A DNA stretch of 64,000 nucleotides from Fomitopsis serialis (lineage: Eukaryota > Basidiomycota > Agaricomycetes > Polyporales > Fomitopsidaceae). Shown here in pieces: positions 1 to 11,119 of the stretch (its first letter is position 1; the number at the start of each line of letters is the position of its first letter). The position numbers were made by a program, and so were the translations under genes. The notes under the pieces are model-generated. The model made no database searches and was not told the DNA's origin. It saw only the letters and a program-made list of their open reading frames with translations. The stretch is taken from contig NW_025955118.1 of assembly GCF_022376445.1 (NCBI RefSeq), forward strand, positions 28,268-92,267, given 5' to 3'.

Positions 1-1
1 G

Positions 2-61
2 GAGATCGTTGACGCACTGGGACCCGAGGACGCAGCGAGCTTCCGCGCCGTATGGGACTGA
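2..61 (+). CDS. 3' end of a gene cut by the window edge (uncertain)
   Basis: A frame is open from the first bases to a TGA at 59-61 and ends with the residues SFRAVWD. Only about 19 codons are visible, so the product cannot be named. The codon use looks coding (GC-rich third positions). It could also be chance; the upstream neighbour sequence would decide. Confidence 0.3.
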   Translation, partial: EIVDALGPEDAASFRAVWD

Positions 62-351
62 CGTCTGGCCAGGCCTCGTAGTCTGAACCACACTGAGGAT
101 GGCTCACACTTTGACGGGCTCCAGTGACCACTGCAACCGTCTCCGCACAGGCGGTTGACACTCGTGTAAGTACATTGTATAACATACTTGATCCTACACA
201 GGCGGGAAATGGTCCTGCTACTGCAATCTCCAGCGTTCCTCTACAGATTGTTCATGTCCAACTCCGGATGTGGTCTGAAAGTACGAGACTCAGCAGGCCC
301 GATCTTCTCGATGTCAGCCCAGGAGCCGCTCCACAGCCTGCTGAGGCGTGA

Positions 352-642
352 TCAGCGCGTGCAGCCTCGGAAAAGCCACCCAGTGCTTCTCCGCGAAGAC
401 GTTAAACTTCGCAGCGTTCGCTTCCGACGCTGCAACGCCCAAGCTGGCCGGGCAGCACCGAATTCTCTCACAAGGGCAAGGAGGGACGACGTACGCGGCT
501 CGGTCTGGGTGCTGGAAACGTCCACGAAGCCCGGGCCCACGGTCACGACGGTGAAGCCCTCGTTCCCGGCGAGCGCAAAGTAATGGACCCGCTGGGGTGG
601 ACTTGTCCACGTGGACTCCGCGGAGCTGGACTGACCAAACAA
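352..642 (-). pseudogene. Relic coding fragment, also found inverted at 3683-3815
   Basis: The minus strand reads a frame containing YFALAGNEGFTVVTVGPGFV, which looks like a decayed protein segment. About 90 bp (roughly 545-640) match plus-strand 3683-3800 with small gaps; both share the words GGAGTCCACG and AGTCCACCCCAGCGG. The two therefore derive from one ancestral sequence in opposite orientation. No family is recognised and no complete frame exists in either copy. The rest of 62-1400 holds only short frames without supporting signals. Confidence 0.35.
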
Positions 643-1433
643 TGACGCCGATAATGAGCTGATTAGATTCGCACGCGAGTGGCGCCGGCGCGGGCGCCGG
701 TCGTGTACCTTGCGACTAAGGAATGTTTTCTCGTGCTTGCTCTTCCAGCTTCCAGGTCGAAATGGCCGCCGGGCGGGGGCGGCTGGGCTTGTTCAACCTG
801 TACGTGGCATTGTCACGCAGTTCGGGACGTCAAACTATTCATATATTGCGGGAGTTTGATGACCATGTATTCCAAGGCGCTCATGATGAGTACCAGTACC
901 TACTACAGGAGGACAACCGGTTGGAGAGGAGGAGGTGAGACAAAAATGCATGGGCAAATGTTTGTGGTGTACAACACATAGAGTAGAGTAGTAGCTATGA
1001 CAAATTATGTATGGAGAACATCAGGTGCGCGAGAAGTGAGAGTAGTCAATTATCAAAAGGTGGAGGAATGCATCGAGAGGGAGAAGAGGGAATACGGCAG
1101 CCTGCACCGGAGCATACACTCAAGTTCGTGTCTTGTGTACATCGCCGGATTGATGGAGGATGGCAGCGAAAGTGACATGAAAGACGGACTGACATCCTCG
1201 GATACGCATACACTAACAAGCTCACCTTCTATTCCATTGCCGAGCACAATCTCCATGCCCTCCGCTCGAACCATGAGTGCAGGTCCATTCGCCATCACTG
1301 TCAGGATGAAGAGAGAGCTGCTAGGTGAGGCGTCATTGCACTGAAGATACTGAATATCTGTAGAATAGCGAGGCACATGTCAGCACTCGGAAATCGGATT
1401 CCCAGAGTATTGATTCGGTGTACCATCAACTCT

Positions 1434-1793
1434 TCAAACAGCAGGGACGTGCACATGCGCCGTGCCCTCCTCCACAAACGCGCCCTTCACCGCCTTCAGC
1501 ATATCCGCCACCTTCGCCCCCCGCTCAATAGTCACCAACAGCCCGTGCTCCTTCACCTGTCCATCCTCCGTCTCGTGGTATGGCCCCGGTAGGCCTTCAG
1601 GGTACACCCAGAACACGAGGCTCTTGAGCGTGCGGTCCTCCGCGTCCAGCCACCTCTCGACGCCGCGGATGTGCTCCTCGACGCCGCGGAAGTTCGAGCC
1701 GGGCCCGCTGGCAACCGTGGTGAGCGTGCCTGTGGCGAGGATGGCGGCGAGAAGCGGGCGTGCATGAGGTCCCAGTTGAGCGTGCCGTGTCAT
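1434..1793 (-). CDS. Small hypothetical protein or 3' exon of a gene
   Basis: A 119-codon frame that looks protein-like in its second half (residues 35-119: GSNFRGVEEHIRGVERWL, a LVFWVYPEGLPGPY segment and an EHGLLVTIERG strand). The first 30 residues are less convincing, and a neighbouring frame over the same bases also reads plausibly, so this may be a terminal exon or a frameshifted gene rather than a complete ORF. I do not recognise the family. No duplicated copy of it is seen elsewhere in the window. Confidence 0.35.
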   Translation of the reverse strand: MTRHAQLGPHARPLLAAILATGTLTTVASGPGSNFRGVEEHIRGVERWLDAEDRTLKSLVFWVYPEGLPGPYHETEDGQVKEHGLLVTIERGAKVADMLKAVKGAFVEEGTAHVHVPAV

Positions 1794-2430
1794 AGGGCCA
1801 TGGTCATGTCTCTTGCTCTACTGGGATAGGGGCCTGCGGCGGTGTTGCAGTGGTTGCAGACATCTGTTCGCGTAGCATTCAGTGTTCGTTGTGCATGAAA
1901 ATAGTGTATTATATTGCTAATATTAGGCCATCACGAGAGTCGCACTCATGTAAGGCTACTCACTGCTCGCGCAGACCTTATTCCTCTGGTACTGAACCAA
2001 TGGCTCCCACGATGGTCTACGCGATGATCTACATCTTCATAGGGCAGTAAAGAGCTCATGTACACCTTTTTTCGTCGACAGTTCGGTATGGGGAGCCTCA
2101 GCCTGAGGGCGGTAGCATGGCTAAGCGCTGTCTGTCCGGATTTGGAGGTGGAACAAACAAGGCCAAAAAAACCGGAAATTTCCCACGACGAATTCAGACC
2201 CCCGAAGAGACCTTGCTAGTCGCAAGGTAATTATATAGTCTACTGACTGATTGTAAACCGTTATTACTGCCCTATTGTCACTGATCACAATGTTTCTTAC
2301 TAGTAGTCTGACCAACTGTTTCGTGATATGCAGCGAAGCGCATTAAGCCGTGTACACATTTTCGCGTCGACGGGTACAAGTAGATACCGTAATGAAGTAG
2401 CCTAATGTATTCTAGTGATGTTGGTCCCAA
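1794..2430. other. Gene-poor, AT-richer stretch
   Basis: Only short frames on either strand; no splice-consistent gene model, RNA gene or repeat could be supported. Confidence 0.5.
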
Positions 2431-2431
2431 A

Positions 2432-3260
2432 TCAGCATGCTATGACGTGAGTATGACTCGGATGATCCGCGAAATTGCTAACAGTGAGGGCAGGCGGTAG
2501 GCTCACGGCGGGCGAGCAGGCGAGGGGGCGGGTGTGCCGGACAGGGGTGCAGGTGCTGTGCGAGCGGGCAGGTGCATGAGCGAGCGGATGGGCGAGCGTG
2601 TGCAGACCGGCAAGTGCATGGGCGAGCACGCAGACAGGCAGGGCAGTAATGGGCCATGATGGGCAGCAGCGGATGCTGCTCGTCGTGTGTGGGCACCACA
2701 AACGACCATATGGCAGGCTGCCGGTGATGCGCTCGTGTCCTCGTACGCGTCGAGAGCGGTTGTTGGCGCGACAGACCAGGCTTGTGGGCGTGTTTGCGCA
2801 TGGCGGGCACATGGCGAGCGCCTGTATGGCGGAGGCGGATGGACATCCGCCAGCGCGCGCATGACGCGAGGGGTTCATTGACCTCGCCGGTTTGTCACGG
2901 TCGCGTGGGCTGGCAGGTGGTCGCGTGGGCTGGCAGGTGGTCGCGTGGGCTGGCAAGTGGCCGAGTGGATGAGTGGGCGGGTGAGCGGGTGAGCGAAAGC
3001 AGGTGGGTGCCCAAGTGCCCGAGCATACGAGTGAGCGGGGTCGATGTAGATGGCTGTGATTGCTCGGTAAGCCCTTATGTATGTGCTGTGCGAGTGCACG
3101 TACCAGCGTGCCTGGCAGACCCTTGTTCATCGCGGTCCTGCTCGCTGAGTTGGGTCTTGGGCATGCCGTGTCGGTATGCGGCGAGCTGGCCCTCGCCGTA
3201 CCCGAATGCGTCTGCGCGTGATACTATATCCCATCCACAAGCAACCGGCTCTTGCTAGCG
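2432..3260. repeat. Low-complexity GC-rich region with a 20-bp tandem repeat
   Basis: The plus strand is strongly G-rich and built from recurring words such as GCGAGC, GGCAGGTG and GAGCGGGTGAGCG. At 2901-2960 a 20-bp unit (TCGCGTGGGCTGGCAGGTGG) is repeated three times, the last with one change. The overlapping long frames on both strands (His/Pro/Ala-rich on the minus strand) follow from this composition and are not believed to be genes. Region 37.27-38.06 kb has a similar vocabulary. Confidence 0.7.
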
Positions 3261-3682
3261 GGTCCGCGCGCGGCATGTTGAGGCTCGTTGAGTCGTGAGG
3301 CGCATACCTGGTGAGTTTGCGCTGGCGGGCTTGTGTCGCTTGCGCACGCGCGCATCGGAGTCGTCTTCACCGCGCTCATGCGCATTGGGCATGCGCGCGA
3401 GCGGCGCTGGGGCCGTCTCCGTCGCGTTCGTCTCCGTCCGGTCGTCCTTGGTGGGCATTAATCGCTTGTCAGGGTCAGCTACCGGGTCGAGGTGACAAGC
3501 AGGGAACTCACCTGGTTTGTTGACCCTGCTGACTACAACCACCTTCCCTCCCTGCACGACCATTCTTTGCGAGCCTCCACCGATGCCCCTGGCACGTTGT
3601 TAGAGCTCGTTGCATTTGTGTACGGCGCGGTCCCGGGTCTTGAGGCTACCTTGCGCCGTAAAAGGCTGTAATCTTATCGCCT

Positions 3683-3815
3683 TTGTTTGGACTCGTCACG
3701 TGCTTCGTGGAGTCCACGGGAGTCCACCGTGGACAGTCCACCCCAGCGGACGGCTTGTTCTCGGCGAGCGCAACGGCGTGCTTCGTCGTGTTCCGCGGCC
3801 TTTGTTACCGCGTAC
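3683..3815 (+). repeat. Diverged inverted copy of the relic at 545-640
   Basis: This stretch aligns with the reverse complement of roughly 545-640, sharing GGAGTCCACG and AGTCCACCCCAGCGG, with a 9-base and a 3-base gap. No open frame supports a functional gene. It lies just upstream of the kinase exon relic. Confidence 0.5.
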
Positions 3816-3847
3816 GCGCTAGTAGAATCCCCACTATCGGGCAACCG

Positions 3848-3975
3848 TACATACTAGCCCCTGGATTGTCGCTGGAACCCGGCGAGACGTTACTCGATCG
3901 TACTATTACTAGTAGCCGCCAATGGCTTCGCGAATACCACGACTCTAACTTATCGGGATTTCAAAATCCGGTTCG
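3848..3975 (+). pseudogene. Isolated relic of exon 2 of the duplicated kinase gene
   Basis: The sequence from the acceptor ACTAG through GGATTTCAAAATCCGG matches exon 2 of the kinase genes at 11.2-13.3 kb and 22.9-25.0 kb (residues SLEPGETLLDR and RQWLREYHDS). It carries two short insertions, about 12 bases after CGATCG and about 7-8 bases after CCACGA, which break the frame. Nothing of the other exons is present. It ends where the zinc-finger inverted repeat begins (about 3979), so it marks a breakpoint at which kinase and zinc-finger sequences were joined. Confidence 0.75.
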
Positions 3976-3978
3976 AGC

Positions 3979-6167
3979 AATGAATTAATGAGGACAGCCG
4001 TGGCGGCCACCGTGAGGCGGAGGACTGTAGTAGATGCTGTGTCATGTCGCCAGGCTTGCTGGACAGGTCGTTGCGGTCGGTGGGGTGTAAGTAGGCGGAC
4101 GGTGATTGGACGGCGGGTGCTTCGGTGAATGCCGCTCTGTGTGGTCCTAGATCCTTACACAGATCTCGCCGATCACAGTTTGAATCTCAAATTCACGACC
4201 TCTCCTCTCCCAAGGGCGACCCCGGCCCAGTGCCGACGTGTATACACCTGTACTTGTACAAAACGAGCCACACATTGTACCAAACACCAGACAGCGCAAT
4301 GGAAAGCATCCCCCAGTCGGACCACAACATCGACGACGAAGATGCATGGGACGACGACTCCGAGGACGACATCGAGGCCGAAGCGGAGCAGATGGCCCGT
4401 CGGCTCCAGGACCAACTCAGAGCAGATATCGAGCGAGCGCAGCAGGAGGCGAGGGCCCAGACAACTGCCACCCAACAGGCGAGTCAAACGGTGTCTGCTC
4501 TAGGACTCGCACCCGCACCATCTTCGACACAACAACCTGTTGCTGGCCCGTCTACCTTAAGAAACACATATAGCTCTGAGCAACTTGCACACGGAAACGC
4601 CCCTGGAACTGCCCGCGAGAGAAGGAGCGCCGCCGCCATCCTCACCATGAAAGCCATCCTCGCCTCGGCCGAGAAGAACCCGCTGGTGCGCTCTACGCTC
4701 GCCGCATCCACTATACCCGGCGTGGACCACCACAGCGTGCTAGACATCTTCACCCAATGCATCTCCTGCAGACAAGTGACCAAGGCCGTCGCGAGGCACC
4801 TGCGCGAGGCCGTCATCGCGCTCGCACAGTCCTCGCTGCTCTTCGCGTCCCTCCGCAACTCGGACGCGCCCGCCATCCAGCTCGACAAGGGCAAGCGCAG
4901 GTGGGACGCCGCAGACGGCCCCGGCGGCGCGCTCGACGACGCGCCTCCCCCCAAGCGCGCCGCGACCGCGACGGAGCAGCCAGACCTGCGCCACCAGGTC
5001 TCCGAGGCGGCCGCGCTCATCACCGACGCGCTCGCCCCCCTCGCCGCGAGCCCGGCGCCCATCATCCACCCCCACCTCATCGCCTCCATCCACCTCCCGC
5101 TTCACCAAGCCTTCCTCTTCGCGTCCACGTCCGCCCCGCGCGCAGACGGCCCGCGCGCCGCCGCCCTCGAAGAGCTCGCGGGGCTGATCCAGATGCTCGG
5201 CGTGCTCAGCGGGGTCCCGATCGGCGCGCAGCCGTCCGAGTCCACCGCGCAGCCCGGGCTCGGGACGGCGGTGTACCCGTGCGCGACGTGCGCGAAGACG
5301 TTCACGCGGCTCTTCTCGCTGAAGGCGCACCGGCGCGCGCACCTGCTCGGCGCGCGGCCGTTCCGGTGCGACGCGCCCGCGTGCGTCGCGAGCTTCGCGC
5401 GGAGCCACGACCTCAAGCGCCACGCGCGCCTGCACGAGCGCACCGCGTACAGGTGCCGCGGGTGCGCGAAGGTGTTCAGCCGCCGCGACGCGATCAAGCG
5501 CCACCAGGACAACCGCCGCGGCAGGGACGGCGGTGCGGGCGCGTACGGCGCGGAGAGCGCGTGTGCGTACGCGGAGGTCGAGGAGGTCGAGGTGGACCGC
5601 CCGGAGAGCGGGGAGGACGCGGTGCGCCGCGCGAAGATGTGGGACGGCATCGCGGCAGGCTCCGTGCAGGCGGGCGTGCCCCCGCCGGTGTATGCGGGCC
5701 AGGCGTCGCGCGGGGACGCGGGCGGGGACGACGTCCCGGAGGAGGGCGAGGTGCACCCGAGCGTCGTGCTGGCCGCGCAGGCGGCCGTGCTGGGCCTGCA
5801 CCCGCTCCTGCATGACTACGTGACGAGGGTGCTCGGACACGCGCCGGTGCTACAGAAGCCTACCCAGCTGTCGTTCGGGCAACCATCCGCGGCGGCGCCC
5901 CCGCCGGCTCACGAGCCGACGCTCGCGAGCATCATCGCGGACGCGGGCGAGGGGCATGCGGCGCCTGCGGCAGAGGCGACGCATGCGGCGTCGTCGGCGC
6001 TCTCGAGCGCGCTCGCGCTGTCTGAGGAGCAGACGCGGCTGCTCGAGCAGGCGATCGCGCAGGCGGCGTTGGCGGCGCAGGCGCAAGCGGAGGCGGAGGC
6101 GGCGCTCGAGGAGGAGGATGAGGGCACGGGTGACGAGGAGGACGAGGAGGATGGTTGAGCGAGGGGC
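3979..6167 (+). repeat. Left arm of the zinc-finger inverted duplication
   Basis: This arm matches the reverse complement of 15629-17850. Outer limits are visible by eye: the left arm starts after GAGCAATGA (followed here by an extra ATTAATGA) and the arms end together at GTTGAGCGAGGGGCGTG (6151-6167 and 15629-15645). The arm contains the 5' flank, the whole coding region and only about 10 bases of 3' flank. The two arms are separated by about 9.5 kb. Confidence 0.85.
4299..6158 (+). CDS. C2H2 zinc-finger protein, probable transcription factor, copy 1
   Basis: Single-exon gene of 619 codons. I start it at the ATG at 4299 (MESIPQSDHN) rather than the upstream in-frame codon at 4125, because the inverted copy conserves the protein from this point. 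The N-terminus is acidic (DDEDAWDDDSEDD) and followed by a Gln/Ala-rich helix-prone stretch. The middle holds three consecutive fingers: CATCAKTF with an HRRAH end, CDAPACVASF with KRHARLH, and CRGCAKVFSRRDAIKRH, the last lacking a normal second His spacing. The C-terminus is Ala/Glu-rich with an acidic tail, likely an activation or interaction region. It should act in the nucleus; targets are unknown. Both copies are open, so both may be functional; dosage or divergence is possible. The unusually GC-rich third positions create long meaningless antisense frames. Confidence 0.85.
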   Translation: MESIPQSDHNIDDEDAWDDDSEDDIEAEAEQMARRLQDQLRADIERAQQEARAQTTATQQASQTVSALGLAPAPSSTQQPVAGPSTLRNTYSSEQLAHGNAPGTARERRSAAAILTMKAILASAEKNPLVRSTLAASTIPGVDHHSVLDIFTQCISCRQVTKAVARHLREAVIALAQSSLLFASLRNSDAPAIQLDKGKRRWDAADGPGGALDDAPPPKRAATATEQPDLRHQVSEAAALITDALAPLAASPAPIIHPHLIASIHLPLHQAFLFASTSAPRADGPRAAALEELAGLIQMLGVLSGVPIGAQPSESTAQPGLGTAVYPCATCAKTFTRLFSLKAHRRAHLLGARPFRCDAPACVASFARSHDLKRHARLHERTAYRCRGCAKVFSRRDAIKRHQDNRRGRDGGAGAYGAESACAYAEVEEVEVDRPESGEDAVRRAKMWDGIAAGSVQAGVPPPVYAGQASRGDAGGDDVPEEGEVHPSVVLAAQAAVLGLHPLLHDYVTRVLGHAPVLQKPTQLSFGQPSAAAPPPAHEPTLASIIADAGEGHAAPAAEATHAASSALSSALALSEEQTRLLEQAIAQAALAAQAQAEAEAALEEEDEGTGDEEDEEDG

Positions 6168-6179
6168 GTGTATACTTAT

Positions 6180-6520
6180 CTAGGATTTTTACACTTTCGC
6201 CGGGGGACCGCGTGTTGCACACCTGATTTTACCTGGTGCGCGAGACTGCACAGTTCAAAACGGGCAAGACTCAGTGTATGATACATGAACGCACGATCCT
6301 GCGGGTCACCCAATGAGGTATATGCAGTCAGCACTAGTTTGGTCTAGTGCACTATATGGGAATTTTGCATTTTCGCTGGAGGACGGCTCGTTGCGTACCT
6401 GGGTCTACCTGATGGGAACTCGGGCCTGAAGCAGCACAGTTTGATCGTGAATGCATGTGGCAAGACCTCAGTGTATGGTACATGGACGCACGGCCCTGCG
6501 GGTCCGGTGAGGTAGATGCA
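6180..6520. repeat. Two tandem diverged copies of a ~150-bp segment
   Basis: Segment 6180-6330 and segment 6356-6516 align in direct orientation. Shared words include TTTCGC, CTCAGTGTATG, ACGCAC and CCTGCGGGTC, with scattered substitutions and short indels. The duplicated unit lies between the zinc-finger stop and the phosducin-like gene stop, outside the inverted duplication, and is absent next to the other zinc-finger copy. It encodes nothing recognisable; it may be old 3' flank. Confidence 0.65.
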
Positions 6521-6602
6521 GCAGCGTCTGTTCTATTCGCACTTCTCATGTCCGTCGAGCATCAGGTACCAGCCCCGGCTAACGCGATGGATGCACGTCC
6601 GT

Positions 6603-7784
6603 TCACGCGTCGTCGTCGCTGCCTCCGAACACCAAGTCGCCATCGTCAAAGTCCTCTTCGTCGGAGGGCGGCCTGCGCTCCGCACCCTGCAGGATGTTAT
6701 GCCTATGCACGCCGCAGTGTGAGCAACTACCGCGAAGAGCACACGGCGCGACACACCTCCTGAGCAGGTCTTCCACGCCCGTCTTCGCCTCCCAGTCCAC
6801 CCGCACCCACGTATGCTCGAGCGCGCCGCCGCGGTACACCAGGAGCGTCGGCAGGACGTCCGTGTCGACGTTGTCGTCGTCCCACCCGGCGTCGCCGTCC
6901 CCGTCGCTGTCGTTCTCGTCGCCGTATGGGTCGTCTTCGTCGTCGTCGTTGTGGCTGGAATACCGCCCGGGGACGAGGATCTGGCGCGAGGGCCGCCGGG
7001 TGATGGGGAAGGGCGCGAGGTGCGTGGCGCGCGGAGACGTGGTGGGGCGTGCGGTGGCGAAGCCGATCGCGCCCGCGCGCGCGTGGAGGAACTTCGTGGA
7101 GGGGTGTGCGCGCGCGAGGCGCGAGAGGGTCTCGTCGAGGGTGGCGCAGCGGTCAAGACTCTAGGGCAGCCGGGTCAGCACTCGTTTCCGAAGGGGCAGG
7201 AAGAAGGCGCACCGGGTCGTAGATGTGGACGAGGACCCACGTGCTGCGGTCCTCGTCGAGCGCGCGGTCGAAGCTGCGCACGCCGACCTCCATGAGGTGC
7301 CCGAACCTGCCCGCGCGCGGGCGGCCGTCGACGACGGCGCCCGCCTTGCCCTCGAGGCGCGCGAGCTCCGCGGCGCGCGCGCGCTCCTCCTCCGCCCACG
7401 TCTGCCCGCCGAGGCTCGCGCCCTCCATCGCTCGGTTCAGCGCGCGGATCTCCTCCGTGCGCCGCGAGCGCGCGAGGGCGGCGGCCTCGGCGTGGTCGCG
7501 GATGACGCCCTTCACGCCGGTGCGTCCGGGGCCCATGCCGATGGACTCGTGCTCGGCGGCGCGCGAGGCGAGCGCGCGGCGCGGCTCGGCGTCGGAGTCG
7601 TAGTCGTAGTCGTGGCCGTCGGTGGGCCACTGGGCGGGGGACGGGGAGCGGGAGCGGACGGGGGAGGAGGAGCGGGAGGGCGGGTTGAAGAGCTTGCCGG
7701 AGAGGACGAGCTCCTCGAGCTTGTCGCCGTTCTGTGCTGTCTGTGTTCATGCCTCGTCTGTAGTCGAGCAGGGCGGCTTACCAT
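6603..7784 (-). CDS. Phosducin-like protein (PhLP1 family)
   Basis: Model: exons 7784-7782, 7731-7213 and 7160-6603, 359 aa. The first coding exon is just the ATG (context GCCACCATG), followed by a 50-nt intron; the second intron is 52 nt. The N-terminus reads LEELVLSGKLFNPPS followed by a Ser/Pro-rich stretch, then GPGRTGVKGVIRDHAEA, the conserved phosducin Gbeta-gamma-binding motif region. The thioredoxin-like domain follows with STWVLVHIYDP before intron 2 and TLLVYRGGALEHTWVRVD after it. The tail is acidic (DEEDFDDGD). Family members help the CCT chaperonin fold and release Gbeta for G-protein signalling in the cytosol. An acidic Asp-rich loop inside the thioredoxin fold (before VLPTLLVY) is longer than I expect for the family. 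It is divergently transcribed from the dihydrolipoamide dehydrogenase gene. Confidence 0.85.
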
Positions 7785-8629
7785 GGTGGCGGTGAGGCTG
7801 GTGCGCAGATGCTCTTCTGGGGGACTGGCTCGAGGGCAGCAGAGCGAGTACACGTACTAGGCGTTGGAATGGGCTTGGTGCGGACGGTCCGCGGCAGAGC
7901 TTCGAAGGTGCGGTGGCGCTAGCACGAGCGATCGCGCAACCCTAACCCGAGAGCTAACCCTATCATGTTGCTCAGATCCCGTCATGCCATCTCTCTTTCG
8001 TCCCATATTACTCAGGATATTCGGAGAGTGCATCGCCCGCAATGGGGTGCCGGTGATTTCTGCGTATCACGGTGGCTGCGGGCCCACTGTGAAGCGACAA
8101 GGCATGGGATTACTAGTCTCCTTTGCTGACCAAAAAGAGATACTCACGTTTTTGGTCTGCAGCGTGATGCGTCGTCCATAGCGACTATACTTTTGAGCAT
8201 CTAGGCAGGTGGGTGTGGGCATTGCATGGAACTGTTCCTAGTGGTGTGACCGACCTAGTCGGACGGGCTCACCCTACTCCCGACCGCAAAATCGTGCACT
8301 GTGCTCTACTCAGTGAGTCTAAACTGTTCTAACGTTTTTCCTGTGTTCTGTGGATATTTTAGCATTGCTTCACACACACCCTGAGGTACATACAGTGTAT
8401 ATCTGTGCATATACAGCGAGGAAGGGTCATCGAGTGCTAAGGTGGCCGAGATCCCGGCCCGATATAGTATGGGATTACGAATAAGGAAGGTGACGCTATG
8501 AACGAAAAAGGAAGGTGTCGGCCGTTTGTCCGACCGTGCCCGTTCCGCTGAGCTCATCGTGCAACTCTCCCCCCGACTCCCACCTCCTCTTCCTCGACGC
8601 TTGCGTCGCACTCCCCCTTTTTTCCAACC
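7785..8629. promoter_or_regulatory. Divergent intergenic region between phosducin-like and DLD genes
   Basis: About 845 bp separate two divergent starts, so it must hold both promoters. A pyrimidine-rich stretch (CTCCCCCTTTTTTCC) lies just before the DLD start, typical of fungal core promoters. No further element was recognised, and the frames here are short. Confidence 0.5.
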
Positions 8630-10465
<1,836 letters not shown>

Positions 10466-11119
10466 AGGTGGTGTTTTCGGTGTTGAACGTTGATTGTCGT
10501 GTTTGTTGTGCTCTCTAATACATCTATAGCATCTTTCTCTTGTTGGATACACGCTCGAGTGCATCGCTGCAACTCGCAACACGGCCACCAGACGTGGCTC
10601 GAACCTGCTCGGTTCCGCCCATTCACTGGTAAGAGATATCGATCAACACAGAGCATGGGACATGTGATGGCGCGGCGACTGAGCGCGAGCACTGATGCAC
10701 TGATGCAACACCTGCGTCGATTGTTTCTGACGGCATCTCCGTTCCTCAAGCGCCCGCGAGCGATCCTCCTCAGACATGTAAAATCCAGCCTTGCGTCGCC
10801 CACTCCCCCCAGCTGTTTTCCCCTGGGAGCAATGGTGTGCTGTTCGGTGCAGGGGCCCCAGGAACCCTACACGTCTGTTGTGTTATCCTCCTGGCTCGCG
10901 ACAGATAGTGGATCTGCGCTCATACGGTGCGCCCAAGTTCTCTCCGCACACGAGGAATGCTGCATTGCGTCTCATCGATTCAAACACGCCCGGCTCGGGG
11001 CGCCGGTACTCTTGCTTTCCTGCGCGTGTAGTCTCGCAGATACAGGCGTCGGGCAAGACGACTAGACGCGGGGCGGAAAGATGGGTAACAGCCGGCCATG
11101 TAGAGAATTTGTGAAACCA
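10466..11119. other. Intergenic region downstream of DLD
   Basis: Holds the 3' flanks of DLD and of the minus-strand kinase gene. Only short or antisense frames are present. The last ~50 bases before the kinase stop are shared with the other kinase copy. Confidence 0.5.

Noticed and set aside
2432..3130. 232-codon His/Pro-rich minus-strand frame
   Set aside because: Encoded by a low-complexity tandem-repeat region with open frames in several phases.
3960..3980. GGTTCGAGC, tRNA B-box-like word
   Set aside because: It is part of the kinase exon relic (AAAATCCGG) and no cloverleaf can be drawn around it; similar words at 45.64 and 46.25 kb also lack a tRNA context.
4740..5840. 366-codon minus-strand frame across the first zinc-finger gene, and 352-codon frame on the plus strand in another phase
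   Set aside because: Arg/Ala/Val-rich shadow of the GC-rich zinc-finger gene; the finger motifs and acidic ends are only in the sense frame.
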